Source: Croceicoccus sp. Ery15
Lineage (GTDB): Bacteria; Pseudomonadota; Alphaproteobacteria; Sphingomonadales; Sphingomonadaceae
Direction of reading: 5' to 3'
Assembly (NCBI RefSeq): GCF_020985305.1
Contig: NZ_CP087588.1
Coordinates: forward strand, 3,223,501 to 3,287,500
DNA: 64,000 bases
The stretch's first letter is position 1, and the number at the start of each line of letters is the position of its first letter. This document shows positions 8,313-17,918 of the stretch, piece after piece. Both the position numbers and the translations under genes were made by a program. The notes under the pieces are model-generated. The model was given only the letters and a program-made list of their open reading frames with translations. It had not been told where the DNA came from and ran no database searches.

Positions 8313-9149
8313 ATGCAGGCCACAGGCAGCGGATCGTCCCGTCCAGACCTTGTGAACGATGCCGCATTCGGCAGCGGCGGCCCGCAGGGGCCGGTCGCGC
8401 CCGGCGCGCAGCGTTCGCGCGAACCCATTGTGCGGTTCGAAAATGTCGGCCTGCGTTACGGGACCGAGCGCGAGATCCTGTCCGATATCTCGTTCCAGCT
8501 GCATCGCGGACGGTTCTATTTCCTGACCGGCCCGTCGGGCGCGGGCAAAACATCGATTTTGAAGCTGCTCTATCTGGCACAAAGCCCGTCGCGCGGGGAA
8601 ATCGCGCTGTTCGGCGAAGATGCTGTGCATCTGGAACGCGCGGCCCGCCCCGCGTTGCGCCGCCGGATCGGTGTGGTTTTTCAGGATTTCCGCCTGGTCC
8701 CCCATCTGACGGTTTACGACAATATCGCCCTGCCGCTGCGGCTGGCGGGGGTGAGCGAGGAAGAAATGCACGGTCCCGTCGACGATATGATCGACTGGGT
8801 GGGGCTGGGCGCCAGCCGGCATGCGCGTCCCGAAACCTTGTCGGGCGGGGAACAGCAGCGTGTGGCCATTGCCCGTGCCGTCATCACGCGGCCCGACCTG
8901 CTGGTCGCGGACGAGCCGACGGGCAATGTCGATCCCGATATGGCGGTGCGGCTGTTGCGGCTGTTCGGCGCGATGAACCGGCTGGGCACGACCGTTGTGC
9001 TGGCAACGCATGACATGACGCTGATGGGGCGGATGAAGGATGCCTCGGTCATGCGGCTGGAGCGCGGGCGGCTGACCGATCCGACCGGCGCACTGCGCAA
9101 CCCGCCGCACAGCTGGCAACCCGCCGAACGGAATGGCGATCCATGGTAG
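8313..9149 (+). CDS. ftsE: Cell division ATP-binding protein FtsE
   Basis: This ABC ATPase partners FtsX at the division septum and helps activate peptidoglycan hydrolysis. Walker A is GPSGAGKTS (residues about 73-81), the signature is LSGGEQQRVAIARA and Walker B is LLVADEPTGNVD; the GVVFQDFRLVPHLTVYDNI Q-loop region is also visible as FQDFRLVPHLTV. The protein has an unusual 40-residue Gly/Pro/Ala-rich N-terminal extension before VRFENVGLRYG. ATG 8313 has a good GAGAAGAAAG ribosome site; a GTG at 8430 would give the usual compact length. It overlaps ftsX by seven bases. Confidence 0.93.
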   Translation: MQATGSGSSRPDLVNDAAFGSGGPQGPVAPGAQRSREPIVRFENVGLRYGTEREILSDISFQLHRGRFYFLTGPSGAGKTSILKLLYLAQSPSRGEIALFGEDAVHLERAARPALRRRIGVVFQDFRLVPHLTVYDNIALPLRLAGVSEEEMHGPVDDMIDWVGLGASRHARPETLSGGEQQRVAIARAVITRPDLLVADEPTGNVDPDMAVRLLRLFGAMNRLGTTVVLATHDMTLMGRMKDASVMRLERGRLTDPTGALRNPPHSWQPAERNGDPW

Positions 9150-10135
9150 GGGGCGTGTTTTCCCCCGGCAGGCACGATCTGCGCATCCGGCTGTCGGCGC
9201 TGCGGGTCAATCCCGCGCGCTGGACGTTGAAGGCGGGGTCAGATCCCATCATCAAGCAGCGGGCCATCGTGGGGCCGGTGCCATGGGTGATCGCCATCAT
9301 GACCGCGCTGACCGTGATCGCGGCGGCTGGCGGGCTGGCGCTGGGTTCGATCGCATCGACAGCGAGGGACGAACTGGCGGGCGGGGTGACGATCCAGATC
9401 GCCGGTCCGCCCGAGGCAGAGGCCGCGCGGCAGGCCGAAGCGGTCGTGGCGATCCTGTCCGAAGGCGATGGCGTGCAATCTTTGCGCCGCATGGATGAAG
9501 ACGAACGCGCCGCCCTGATCGAGCCGTGGCTGGGTGATCTGGGGGCGGACGATTCGGGACAGGAAGCGGGTGAGGCCGATGACAGTCTGCTGGTCCTGCC
9601 GGAACTGATCGAAGTGCAACTGGCGGGCGAGGCGGACGGGGCAGCGCTGGCCGGATTGCGCGCGCGTATCGTAAAAGCCGCGCCCGACGCGCTGGTCAAT
9701 GCCGATACCGGCTGGCTGGAACCCGTGGGTCAGGCGATCGAAGCGATGCAATGGCTGGCGTTGGCGCTGGTGGGCGTGCTGGCGCTGGCGACGCTGGCGG
9801 CGGTGCTGCTGGCCAGCCGCAGCGCGTTGGCCGCCAATCGCGAGATTATCGAACTAATGCATCTGCTGGGCGCAGCGGACCGGCAAGTGGCGCAATTGTT
9901 CCAGCGCGCGGCGGCCGTTGGCGCAGGCATCGGCGGTGCGGCGGGCTTTGCCGTCGCGGTGGCGGTGGTGATCGTTCTGGGCGGACGGTTCGCGGCGCTG
10001 GGGCCGGGCGAGGCTGCGCGCGGTTTAAGCGTCTGGCACTGGATATTGCTGGCATTGATCCCTGTGATGGCGACCGTTCTGGCGGCGATCACGGCACGTC
10101 TGACGGTGCTGGCGACGCTGCGGCGCATGGTGTGA
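9143..10135 (+). CDS. ftsX: Cell division protein FtsX
   Basis: The 330-residue inner-membrane partner of FtsE has an N-terminal membrane segment (WVIAIMTALTVIAAAGGLAL), a large periplasmic domain (about residues 70-200) and three C-terminal transmembrane helices, the FtsX layout. The conserved EIIELMHLLGAADRQVAQLF stretch (seen as IIELMHLLGA) is the cytoplasmic coupling loop. It starts inside the end of ftsE (ATG 9143, ftsE stop 9147-9149), which supports coupled translation. The periplasmic loop probably contacts a hydrolase activator, but no such gene is in the window. Confidence 0.9.
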   Translation: MVGGVFSPGRHDLRIRLSALRVNPARWTLKAGSDPIIKQRAIVGPVPWVIAIMTALTVIAAAGGLALGSIASTARDELAGGVTIQIAGPPEAEAARQAEAVVAILSEGDGVQSLRRMDEDERAALIEPWLGDLGADDSGQEAGEADDSLLVLPELIEVQLAGEADGAALAGLRARIVKAAPDALVNADTGWLEPVGQAIEAMQWLALALVGVLALATLAAVLLASRSALAANREIIELMHLLGAADRQVAQLFQRAAAVGAGIGGAAGFAVAVAVVIVLGGRFAALGPGEAARGLSVWHWILLALIPVMATVLAAITARLTVLATLRRMV

Positions 10136-10220
10136 CGGCGCATCACGCTGTGCATCGAAATACGACATTTGCAGCCGGGCGATTGCCCCGCCGCGAAGTG
10201 CGGCTTAAAGCCCGTTTGTC

Positions 10221-10751
10221 ATGATCCGCCGCATCCTGTCCTTTCTGTTGCTTGTCTGGGCGATCGGCTTCATCTGGTTCGCCGCCGTTCCTCCGCAACC
10301 TGCGGGAGAGGACAAGACCGATGGCATCGTCGTGCTGACGGGCGGCGCGGGCCGTATCGAGCGCGGGGTAGAGGCTTTGCGCGAAGGATGGAGCGGGGCC
10401 ATGCTGGTATCGGGCGTGGGCCGCGAAGTGAAAGAGGCCGAACTCGCCGCGCAATTCGCCATTCCCTCCAGCCTGATGAACTGCTGCATTACGCTGGGCT
10501 ATGACGCGGTCGACACGCGCACCAATGCCGAGGAAACGGCGGCATGGATCGCGGCCAACGATGTCGCCAGCATCCGTCTGGTCACGGCCGATTACCATAT
10601 GCGCCGCGCGGCATCGGACCTGCGTCGCCAGATCGGTCCCGACGTGACGATCCTGCGCGATGCGGTGCACACCGAACCATCGCTCGCCATGCTGTTCCTT
10701 GAATATCACAAGCTGCTGATCGGCTGGGTCGCGGCGCTGTTCGACCTGTAG
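10221..10751 (+). CDS. YdcF/ElyC/SanA family protein (DUF218)
   Basis: The 176-residue protein has one N-terminal membrane anchor (ILSFLLLVWAIGFIWF) followed by a DUF218 domain: DGIVVLTGGAGRIERGVEAL, then RTNAEETAAWI and LVTADYHMRRA, which are the usual conserved blocks. Family members such as SanA and ElyC act in envelope maintenance, but their biochemistry is not settled. Its stop overlaps the GTG start of the acyltransferase gene by one base, and it follows ftsX by 85 bases, so a ftsE-ftsX-ydcF-plsC operon is likely. Confidence 0.85.
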   Translation: MIRRILSFLLLVWAIGFIWFAAVPPQPAGEDKTDGIVVLTGGAGRIERGVEALREGWSGAMLVSGVGREVKEAELAAQFAIPSSLMNCCITLGYDAVDTRTNAEETAAWIAANDVASIRLVTADYHMRRAASDLRRQIGPDVTILRDAVHTEPSLAMLFLEYHKLLIGWVAALFDL

Positions 10752-11458
10752 TGCAGCGGATGATGGCGTGGGCTCGCACGATCCTGTTCGCGGTGATCTT
10801 CTACACCGGATCGCTGTTCTATGTGCTGGGGGCGACATTGATGCGAGTCCTCTCGCAGCCTGCCTTGATGCGCGTGGCCGAAGGGTGGTCCCATTTCCAC
10901 CGCTGGTGCGTGCGCCATATTCTGGGCATCGACATCCGGATAGAGGGCGCGCGGCCCGCGATTCAGGCCTTTTATGTGCTGCGCCACGAAAGCTTTTTCG
11001 AGGCGATCGATCTGCCGACCTTCTTGCCGGGCCATCCGGTGCCCTTTGCCAAGATCGAATTGATCCGCATCCCGCTATGGGGCGCGCTGGCCACCCGCTA
11101 TGGCGTGGTCGGCGTGGACCGCGAACGCGGCGCGGCGGCGCTGCGCGACATGAAGCGCAAGGCCGACGCGATCAAACCCACCGGACGCGATTTCGCCCTG
11201 TTCCCCGAAGGCACGCGGGTAGAGGTCGGCGCGTCGCCCAAAATGCAATCGGGCCTTTATGGCATTTACCGCCTGCTGGGCCTGCCGATGGTGCCGGTCG
11301 CGGTGAACAGCGGGCATTTGTATCACCACATGCCCAAGCGGCGCGGCACCATCATATATCGCATCGGAGAGGTGATCCCCGCCGGTCTTGAACGCGCCGA
11401 AGTGGAACGCCGCGTGCGCGAGGCGCTGAATGCGCTGAATCCCGAATTTCAGGCCTGA
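10751..11458 (+). CDS. Lysophospholipid acyltransferase (PlsC family)
   Basis: The protein of about 235 residues has the acyltransferase motifs HESFFEAID (block I) and FPEGTR (block III), plus VPVAVNSG near the end, as in 1-acyl-glycerol-3-phosphate acyltransferases that make phosphatidic acid at the inner membrane. Block I is HX4E rather than the textbook HX4D, a variant I recall in other proteobacterial PlsC-like proteins. A hydrophobic N-terminal helix (ILFAVIFYTGSLFYVLGATL, interrupted) anchors it. The GTG at 10751 overlaps the previous stop (TAGTG); ATG 10760 is an alternative. It converges with the tyrA-like gene with five bases between. Confidence 0.87.
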   Translation: MQRMMAWARTILFAVIFYTGSLFYVLGATLMRVLSQPALMRVAEGWSHFHRWCVRHILGIDIRIEGARPAIQAFYVLRHESFFEAIDLPTFLPGHPVPFAKIELIRIPLWGALATRYGVVGVDRERGAAALRDMKRKADAIKPTGRDFALFPEGTRVEVGASPKMQSGLYGIYRLLGLPMVPVAVNSGHLYHHMPKRRGTIIYRIGEVIPAGLERAEVERRVREALNALNPEFQA

Positions 11459-11463
11459 CCCGA

Positions 11464-12396
11464 CTATTTGCCCTGCGTTCCGCCGTGGTCGCGGCGGCCG
11501 AAGTCGGGGCGGGCATCGTCCTGCCCTTCCTCGATGATAGAGCGGCGCACGGCGCGGGTCTGGGTGAAATGGTCGAATAGCGCATCCCCGTCGCCCCAGC
11601 GGATAGCGCGTTGCAGCGCCGACAGATCCTCGCTGAACCGCTGCAGCACTTCCAGCACGGCCTCTTTGTTCGACAGGAAAACGTCGCGCCACATGGTCGG
11701 GTCGGATGCGGCAATGCGGGTGAAATCGCGAAATCCGCCTGCCGAATATTTGATGACTTCGCTGCGGGTCACGTCCTCAAGATCGGATGCGGTGCCGACG
11801 ATGGTATAGGCGATCAGATGCGGCACATGGCTGGTAATCGCCAGCACCAGATCGTGATGGCGCGCGTCCATCATCTCTACCTTGGCGCCAAGCGCCGTCC
11901 AGAATGCGGCGGTGCGATCCGCATCGTCCGGCGCCGCGCCATCGGCAGGCGTCAGAATGCACCAGCGATTGCGGAACAGGCTGGCAAAGCCCGCGTCCGG
12001 ACCCGAATGTTCGGTGCCCGCGACGGGATGGGCGGGCACGATCGGCTGGCCGGGCAGGGCGGCGGCGATCGCTTCGGCGACCGACTGCTTGCACGATCCC
12101 ACGTCGCTGATGATCGCATCGGGTTTCAGCGCGCCCTGCAATGTGGCGGCGGCAGCGCCCATCGCATTCACCGGCACGCACAGCACGACCAGATCGGCAC
12201 CGGCGACGGCGGCCTTGGGGTCGTCGAACACCTCGTGCGCCAGTCCCCGATCGAGCGCGCGGATGCGCACGGCTTCGTCCGCGTCAAATGCGGTAACGCG
12301 CGTGTCGGGCAGGGCCTCTTGCGTGGCAAGGCCGATCGACCCGCCGATCAGGCCAAGGCCGATGATGGCGATCTGCCGGAACGGGGTATCGGTCAC
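11464..12396 (-). CDS. tyrC: Prephenate/arogenate (cyclohexadienyl) dehydrogenase
   Basis: The 310-residue enzyme oxidises and decarboxylates prephenate or arogenate in tyrosine synthesis. The NAD site is [16 protein letters not shown] at the N-terminus. DVGSCKQSV and [16 protein letters not shown] carry the conserved active-site region, and SHVPHLIAY and [19 protein letters not shown] (seen as GFRDFTRIA) mark the helical C-terminal dimerisation domain. No chorismate mutase or ACT domain is attached. Its ATG overlaps the hisC stop by four bases (ATGA), so it is co-translated with HisC, which can also act as an aromatic aminotransferase. The symbol follows the monofunctional alphaproteobacterial type; tyrA would also be acceptable. 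Confidence 0.9.
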   Translation of the reverse strand: MTDTPFRQIAIIGLGLIGGSIGLATQEALPDTRVTAFDADEAVRIRALDRGLAHEVFDDPKAAVAGADLVVLCVPVNAMGAAAATLQGALKPDAIISDVGSCKQSVAEAIAAALPGQPIVPAHPVAGTEHSGPDAGFASLFRNRWCILTPADGAAPDDADRTAAFWTALGAKVEMMDARHHDLVLAITSHVPHLIAYTIVGTASDLEDVTRSEVIKYSAGGFRDFTRIAASDPTMWRDVFLSNKEAVLEVLQRFSEDLSALQRAIRWGDGDALFDHFTQTRAVRRSIIEEGQDDARPDFGRRDHGGTQGK

Positions 12397-13529
12397 GACG
12401 CGGCCTTTGCGGCGGTGCGGATGGCGGCGGTGATGTCGTCCATCTGCGCATCCGAACCGATGGTGATGCGCAAGGCATGGGGCAGGCCTTGCCCCGGCAA
12501 ATGCCGCACCGCATAGCCTGCCGCCGCAATGGCATCCTGCGCCGCCTCTGCCGTCAGCGCGCCCTGAAACAGCACCAGCACGAAATTCGCTTCGCTGGGA
12601 ACGGCGGACAGGCCGTGATTGCCCAATGCCTCGATCGCCGAAACGAAACGCGCGCGGCTGGCGGCATTGGCGTTGCGCGAACGGGTGACGAAATCCTGAT
12701 CCTCCAGCGCGGCCAGCGCGGCGGCCTGACCCGACAGGGTCACGTTGAACGGTCCGCGAATGCGGTTCAGCGCGTCGGCGATGGCAGGCGCGCCAAAGCC
12801 CCAGCCGATCCGTTCGCCCGCAAGGCCATAGATCTTGGAAAAGGTGCGCGTGACCAGCACATTGTCATGCGCCTTGGCCAATGCGATGCCGCCGTCGTCC
12901 TCACCCTCGGCCAGATATTCGCCATAGGCCTGATCGACCACCAGCAGCACATCGTTCGGAAGGCCCGCATGCAGCCGCGCCAGCTCTTCCGCGCCGATAT
13001 AGCGGCCCGTGGGATTGTTCGGGTTGGCAAGAAACACCACGCGCGTCTGCGCGGTCACGCAGGCCAGCAATGCATCGACATCGGTGCCGTAATCGCGGTC
13101 GGGTGCGACGACGGGCGTTGCGCCGCAGCGGCGCGTGGCGATGTCGTAAACCGCAAAGCCATAGCGGACATAGACAATCTCGTCCCCCGGCCCTGCATAG
13201 GCCTGCGCCGCGATATGCAGGATTTCGTCACTGCCGGTGCCGCACACGATCTGCGCAGGGTTCAGGCCGTAAATTTCGCCGATCTTGGCGCGCAGGGCTT
13301 TGGAATCGGGATCGGGATAAATCGCGGGCCCCGCCACCGCCGCCCGCGCGGCCAGCGCCAGCTCGCTGGTGCCCAGTGGGTTTTCGTTGGCCGACAGCTT
13401 GATCAACGGCTTGCCGTCCGCGCCCGCCGACTTGCCGGGCACATAGGCATGGATCGCCTCGATCCACGGCTTCATGCGGGGGCCGCCCTTGGCTTCGGGC
13501 GCGGTATCGGGGCTGATCTGGCTGTTCAT
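12393..13529 (-). CDS. hisC: Histidinol-phosphate aminotransferase
   Basis: This PLP-dependent fold-type I aminotransferase converts imidazole acetol phosphate and glutamate to histidinol phosphate. Visible blocks are [12 protein letters not shown] near the N-terminus, [15 protein letters not shown], the DQAYGEY aspartate that contacts PLP nitrogen, the [17 protein letters not shown] lysine that binds PLP (seen as [13 protein letters not shown]), and the C-terminal RITIGSD arginine. I chose ATG 13529; an ATG at 13538 and a TTG-side extension to 13574 are also open, and none has a strong ribosome site. It is paired with the tyrA-like gene and divergent from metX across 116 bases. Confidence 0.93.
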   Translation of the reverse strand: MNSQISPDTAPEAKGGPRMKPWIEAIHAYVPGKSAGADGKPLIKLSANENPLGTSELALAARAAVAGPAIYPDPDSKALRAKIGEIYGLNPAQIVCGTGSDEILHIAAQAYAGPGDEIVYVRYGFAVYDIATRRCGATPVVAPDRDYGTDVDALLACVTAQTRVVFLANPNNPTGRYIGAEELARLHAGLPNDVLLVVDQAYGEYLAEGEDDGGIALAKAHDNVLVTRTFSKIYGLAGERIGWGFGAPAIADALNRIRGPFNVTLSGQAAALAALEDQDFVTRSRNANAASRARFVSAIEALGNHGLSAVPSEANFVLVLFQGALTAEAAQDAIAAAGYAVRHLPGQGLPHALRITIGSDAQMDDITAAIRTAAKAAS

Positions 13530-13645
13530 GGGGCTGCGCATTAGCCGCCTGCACCGCATTCGCCAATCGTGCAATTCGCGAAATCACGCCCGCGCGCGCA
13601 TTGCTATCGTTGACAGAAGGGGCAAGTCGATCCAAGCGCGCCCGA

Positions 13646-14770
13646 ATGGCAGACGCTGGCACGATCCATACCGAAGCCCATGTGCTGAAACTTTCCCGGC
13701 CGCTGCTGCTCGACAGCGGACGCAGCCTTGCGCCGGTCGAGGTCGCCTATCAGACATACGGGCGGCTGAATGCGGCCAAGGATAATGCGATCCTTGTCTG
13801 CCATGCGCTGACGGGCGACCAGCACCTTGCCAGCCCGCACCCCAAGACGGGCAAGCCCGGCTGGTGGCAGCGCGTGGTGGGGCCGGGCTTGCCGATCGAC
13901 ACCGACCGGTTCTTCGTCATCTGTTCGAACGTGATCGGCAGCTGCATGGGATCGTCCGGTCCGTCCAGCGCGGCAGAGGATGGCGCGCCTTTTGCGATGC
14001 GCTTTCCCGTCATCACCATCCGCGACATGGTCCGCGCGCAGGTCGCGCTGGTCGATCAACTGGGTATCGACCGGCTGCATGCGCTGGTCGGCGGGTCGAT
14101 GGGCGGGATGCAGGTGCTCAGCTGGGCGGCGAACTGGCCCGACCGTTTCGGCGCGGCGCTGGTGCTGGCATCGGCGGCGCGGCACTCCGCGCAGAATATC
14201 GCGTTCCACGAAGTCGGGCGGCAGGCGATCATGGCCGATCCCGAATGGAAGGGCGGCGATTATTATGCGGAAAATGTCGACGATCCGCGGAAAGTCGGCC
14301 CCGAAAGCGGGCTCGCCGTGGCGCGCATGGCGGCGCATATCACCTATCTGTCGGAACAGGGCCTGACCGAGAAATTCGGACGGAACCTGCAGGACCGCGA
14401 AGCCAAGACATTCGGCTTTGACGCCGATTTCCAGGTCGAAAGCTATCTGCGTTATCAGGGTTTGGCCTTTACCGACCGGTTCGATGCGAACAGCTATCTC
14501 TATATCACCCGCGCCATGGATTATTTCGATCTGGCCGAGGAACATGGAGGCCGTCTGGCCGAGGCGTTCGCGGGGCTGAAAGCGCGCATGTGCCTCGTCA
14601 GCTTCGATACCGACTGGCTTTATCCCACCAGCGAATCGCGGCGGATTGCCCATGCGGTGAATGCGGCGGGCGCGCCGGTCAGCTTCGTCGAATTGTCGGC
14701 GCCGTTCGGGCATGACAGCTTTCTGCTGGATGTGCCCGCGCTCGACCGCGTGATCGAGGGTTTCCTGTGA
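13646..14770 (+). CDS. metX: Homoserine O-acetyltransferase
   Basis: The alpha/beta-hydrolase acylates homoserine in methionine synthesis. The N-terminal blocks [22 protein letters not shown] (seen as [10 protein letters not shown]) and [12 protein letters not shown] are typical of the family. The nucleophile serine is in VGGSMGGMQ, the acid is the aspartate in FDTDWLYP, and the histidine is in [11 protein letters not shown] 13646 gives a normal length of 374 residues; no strong ribosome site is seen. Substrate choice between acetyl- and succinyl-CoA is not settled by family name alone, as some MetX proteins use succinyl-CoA. It overlaps metW by one base (TGATG), the conserved metXW arrangement. 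Confidence 0.92.
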   Translation: MADAGTIHTEAHVLKLSRPLLLDSGRSLAPVEVAYQTYGRLNAAKDNAILVCHALTGDQHLASPHPKTGKPGWWQRVVGPGLPIDTDRFFVICSNVIGSCMGSSGPSSAAEDGAPFAMRFPVITIRDMVRAQVALVDQLGIDRLHALVGGSMGGMQVLSWAANWPDRFGAALVLASAARHSAQNIAFHEVGRQAIMADPEWKGGDYYAENVDDPRKVGPESGLAVARMAAHITYLSEQGLTEKFGRNLQDREAKTFGFDADFQVESYLRYQGLAFTDRFDANSYLYITRAMDYFDLAEEHGGRLAEAFAGLKARMCLVSFDTDWLYPTSESRRIAHAVNAAGAPVSFVELSAPFGHDSFLLDVPALDRVIEGFL

Positions 14771-15369
14771 TGGTAGCGCCCCAATCCGGCCTGCGGCCCG
14801 ATCTTGCCGTGATCGCGCAACATGTCGTGCCTGACAGCCGCGTGCTCGACGTGGGGTGCGGCGATGGCGCGTTGATGGCGGCGCTGGTGGCGGGCGGCTG
14901 CGACGCGCGCGGGCTGGAGATCGAGCCTGCCAATGTGGCCACCTGCGTATCGCGCGGGCTGTCGGTGCTGCAGGGCGATGCCGACAGCGATCTGGCGTTC
15001 TATCCCGACAACAGCGTCGATGTCGCGATCCTGTCGCAAACCTTGCAGACCACGCGCCGTCCCGATCTGGTGATCGAACAATTGCTGCGCATCGCGCCGC
15101 GCGGTTTCGTGTCGTTTCCCAATTTCGCCCATTGGCGGGTGCGCGCCAGCCTGATGTTCGGTGGCCATATGCCGGTCACCCGGCTGCTGCCCGAAACATG
15201 GTACGACACGCCCAATATCCACCATGTGACGATCGACGATTTCCGCGCTCTGGTGAACCGTCTGGGCCTTTCGGTCGAACGCAGCTGGTTTCTGAAAGGC
15301 GGGCGCGTCACCGCGTCGGCGGCGGCGAATTTGCGCGCCGAACATGCGGTGTTCCAGCTCGCCCGTTGA
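14770..15369 (+). CDS. metW: Methionine biosynthesis protein MetW
   Basis: The 199-residue protein has a class I SAM-methyltransferase fold with VLDVGCGDGALMAALV, then SQTLQTTRRPDLVIEQLLRI and SFPNFAHWRVRASL, blocks specific to MetW. In proteobacteria MetW works with MetX in homoserine acylation, and it is required for full MetX activity in some species. A GTG directly precedes the ATG (14767), but ATG 14770 overlaps the metX stop in the usual coupled way. The C-terminus WFLKGGRVTASAAANLRAEHAVF is near full length. Confidence 0.92.
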   Translation: MVAPQSGLRPDLAVIAQHVVPDSRVLDVGCGDGALMAALVAGGCDARGLEIEPANVATCVSRGLSVLQGDADSDLAFYPDNSVDVAILSQTLQTTRRPDLVIEQLLRIAPRGFVSFPNFAHWRVRASLMFGGHMPVTRLLPETWYDTPNIHHVTIDDFRALVNRLGLSVERSWFLKGGRVTASAAANLRAEHAVFQLAR

Positions 15370-15487
15370 CGGTCGCGAGCTAAAATCCGCGCTTCACAAG
15401 ACGTTCCACGATTCCCCACAGGGGGTGGATAAATCCTGCCCTTAATCCGCTTGATGCTTGCCGGTGTGATAGGCATTACCCTGCTCT

Positions 15488-17011
15488 ATGAATCAGTACG
15501 ACCCTGTCCCCCTTCATGCCGTTTCCCCTGCCGATCAGGATGCACCCGCGCGCGTGCTGCCCTCTAACGTAGAGGCGGAGGCCGCCTTTCTGGGCGCGGT
15601 GCTGATTGACAATCGCGTTCTGGAAGAATTGCCGGTCAATCTGAACGCGGACCATTTCTTCGAACCGCTGCATTCGCGCATTTTCGAACGCATCATGGTG
15701 CTGATCGACCGCAAGGCGGTGGTCACGCCGGTCACGCTGAAACCGTATTTCGAGGATGACGAGGCGCTGAAGGAGCTGGGCGGGATTTCCTATCTCGCCC
15801 GGCTGACCGCCGATCCGCACGCACTGCTCGCGCCCAAGGAACTGGCGCAGCAAGTGTTCGATCTGGCGCTGCTGCGCGAACTGGTATCGGTGGGCCGCCA
15901 GCTGGTGACCGATGCGATGGACACGTCCGAAACGGTCGAGCCGATGCAACAGATCGAGCGGGCCGAAAGCTCTCTGTTCAAAGTGGCCGAGGGCGCATCG
16001 ACCGGCAGCGAAACGCAGAGCTTTGCTGATGCGACGCGGACGTCGATCAAAATGATCGAACAGGCGCTGAATTCCGGCGGCCATGTTTCGGGCACCACGA
16101 CCGGCTTCAACTCGATCAACGAGAAGACCGGCGGGCTGCACGATTCCGACCTTATCATCCTTGCCGGTCGGCCCGGCATGGGCAAATCCTCGCTCGCCAC
16201 CAATATCGCGTTCAACACGGCGAACCGGCTACGCCGCGATCTGGCGGACGGGATCAGTGAAGAGGAATCGGTGGGCGCGGCGGTGGCGCTGTTCTCACTG
16301 GAAATGAGCGCGGACCAGCTGGCCACGCGTATCCTTGCCGAGAATTCGGGCATCAGCTCGCACAACCTCCGCATGGGCAAGATCAGCCGCGAGGATTTTC
16401 AGGCGCTGTCGCGCGCGTCGCAGGAGCTTAACGAGCTTCCGCTGTTTATCGACGATTCGCCGGGCCTGTCGATCGCGGCGCTGCGTGCGCGTGCGCGGCG
16501 GTTGAAGCGGCGGCATAATATCGGGCTGGTCGTGGTCGATTATCTGCAATTGCTGCAGGGTTCGGGCCGCGCAAACGACAACCGCGTGAACGAGATTTCG
16601 GAAATTTCACGCGGCCTGAAAACGCTGGCCAAGGAAATCCAGGTCCCCGTGATCGCGCTGTCACAGCTGTCGCGTGCGGTGGAACAGCGCGACGACAAGC
16701 GCCCGATGCTGTCCGACCTGCGCGAATCCGGCTCGATCGAGCAGGACGCCGATATGGTCTGGTTCATTTATCGTGAAGATTACTATGTCGCCTCGCGCGA
16801 GCCGAAACGCCCGCTGGAAACCGACGAGGCCAAGGTGCACGAGGCGCATGCCGCATGGGCCGCCGAAATGGAACGCGTGTTCGGTCTGGCCGAGCTGATT
16901 GTCGCCAAGCAGCGCCACGGCTCCACCGGCAAGGTCCGGCTGCGCTTTGAACCGCGTATCACCCGGTTCAGCGATCTGGCCGAGGACGATTATTCCAGCG
17001 ATTACGATTAA
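15488..17011 (+). CDS. dnaB: Replicative DNA helicase DnaB
   Basis: The 507-residue hexameric helicase unwinds DNA at the replication fork. The N-terminal domain (about residues 20-125) has LPSNVEAEAAFLGAVLIDN. The RecA-like domain has the TTGFNSINEKTGGLHDSDLIILAGRPGMGKSS region (Walker A seen as GRPGMGKS), LFSLEMSADQL, VVVDYLQLL (Walker B), PVIALSQLSRAVEQRDDKRP and SDLRESGSIEQDADMV (seen as LRESGSIEQDAD). No intein is present. The 118-base upstream gap holds GTGGATAAA near 15427-15435, one mismatch from a reverse DnaA box. It converges with the PAP2 gene. Confidence 0.96.
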   Translation: MNQYDPVPLHAVSPADQDAPARVLPSNVEAEAAFLGAVLIDNRVLEELPVNLNADHFFEPLHSRIFERIMVLIDRKAVVTPVTLKPYFEDDEALKELGGISYLARLTADPHALLAPKELAQQVFDLALLRELVSVGRQLVTDAMDTSETVEPMQQIERAESSLFKVAEGASTGSETQSFADATRTSIKMIEQALNSGGHVSGTTTGFNSINEKTGGLHDSDLIILAGRPGMGKSSLATNIAFNTANRLRRDLADGISEEESVGAAVALFSLEMSADQLATRILAENSGISSHNLRMGKISREDFQALSRASQELNELPLFIDDSPGLSIAALRARARRLKRRHNIGLVVVDYLQLLQGSGRANDNRVNEISEISRGLKTLAKEIQVPVIALSQLSRAVEQRDDKRPMLSDLRESGSIEQDADMVWFIYREDYYVASREPKRPLETDEAKVHEAHAAWAAEMERVFGLAELIVAKQRHGSTGKVRLRFEPRITRFSDLAEDDYSSDYD

Positions 17012-17044
17012 GAGGCGGCAGACCTAGTCAGCGCGCATCTGTGC

Positions 17045-17836
17045 CTATTCAGCCAGTTCCTTCTTTGCCAGTTCGGCCTGCGCCCTGAATACCGGATCGG
17101 CCTGAAGTCGGGCGAAGGTGGCCGATGCGATGTTCCGGCCCGATACGGTGTCGCTATACCAATGGACGCGGCAGACGACGCGGCTTTGGCCAAAATCATA
17201 GCCGCGTTTCAGTATCTCGTTCTCTTTCGCGGGGACCAGTTCGGTCAGCACCAGCGCCAGCATCCAGCCGATGGCGGTGTGGCCTGACGGGTAAGATCCG
17301 TCGGTCCGCAGCACCTCTTCCTCGTCGGGCGTGCAGCTTCCCGCCTCGTTCTCGACAAAGGGGCGAACGCGCTGGTAATGGTTCTTGGCGCGATAGGTGG
17401 ACAGGCCCGCATCGGTCATCGCGCGGCGCAGCAGCATTTCGGTATGGGGTTTCGACCCGTCGGACAGCGACATGCCGACGATGGGTTCGAACGACGATAC
17501 CACATGCGGCCAGTTCAGATCGGCGTCCGACGCAGCCAGGGCCTGTCGTTCGGGCGGGGCGGAAATCGCATCGACATAGGCTTGCTGGTCGGCGGCCTTG
17601 GCAGCGGTTCCTGCGGCAGGTGGGGGTGGCAGCAAGGCCAGGCTATCGGGCGCATCGGCAGGGGCTAAATAACCTTTGGGCAGCGGGTAATTCTCGCTGA
17701 TCACACCGACTTCCTCGATCGAGGTGGGAGGGGTGTTGGCGGTCGTATCGACCGGCGCGAGGGCTGTTGTGGCGCAAGCGGCGGGCAGCCACGCGGCCCC
17801 CGCGATCAGCAGCAGTGTCCATGATTTCGCCATCAT
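17045..17836 (-). CDS. PAP2-type class A nonspecific acid phosphatase (PhoN-like)
   Basis: The 263-residue exported protein carries the full three-part PAP2 phosphatase signature: KNHYQRVRP (KX6RP), YPSGHTAIGW (PSGH) and SRVVCRVHWYSD (SRX5HX3D). TDGSYPSGHT is the class A acid phosphatase form. A hydrophobic signal sequence (LLLIAGAAWLPAACATT) leads it. The cysteine could be a lipidation site, though the -3 proline is a poor lipobox, so periplasmic release is equally possible. It would cleave phosphomonoesters such as nucleotides or sugar phosphates in the periplasm. It is the last gene of the minus-strand run. Confidence 0.9.
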   Translation of the reverse strand: MMAKSWTLLLIAGAAWLPAACATTALAPVDTTANTPPTSIEEVGVISENYPLPKGYLAPADAPDSLALLPPPPAAGTAAKAADQQAYVDAISAPPERQALAASDADLNWPHVVSSFEPIVGMSLSDGSKPHTEMLLRRAMTDAGLSTYRAKNHYQRVRPFVENEAGSCTPDEEEVLRTDGSYPSGHTAIGWMLALVLTELVPAKENEILKRGYDFGQSRVVCRVHWYSDTVSGRNIASATFARLQADPVFRAQAELAKKELAE

Positions 17837-17918
17837 ACAGTCCCCCGGTTATGGATCGTCGGGACCGGTGCTATCGGTAGAACGGAGCGGGGAATATCGG
17901 TATTTCCCCCGAAAGCAA

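Noticed and set aside
10751-11458. Loss of the catalytic acid in the PlsC-like protein (HX4E, not HX4D)
   Set aside because: Glutamate is a conservative change that I recall in other proteobacterial PlsC-like proteins, and the FPEGTR block is intact, so it does not signal inactivity.
13530-13645. SAM-responsive riboswitch upstream of metX
   Set aside because: Alphaproteobacterial metX/metA leaders can carry a SAM-II element, but the gap is only 116 bases and I could not match the conserved SAM-II core.
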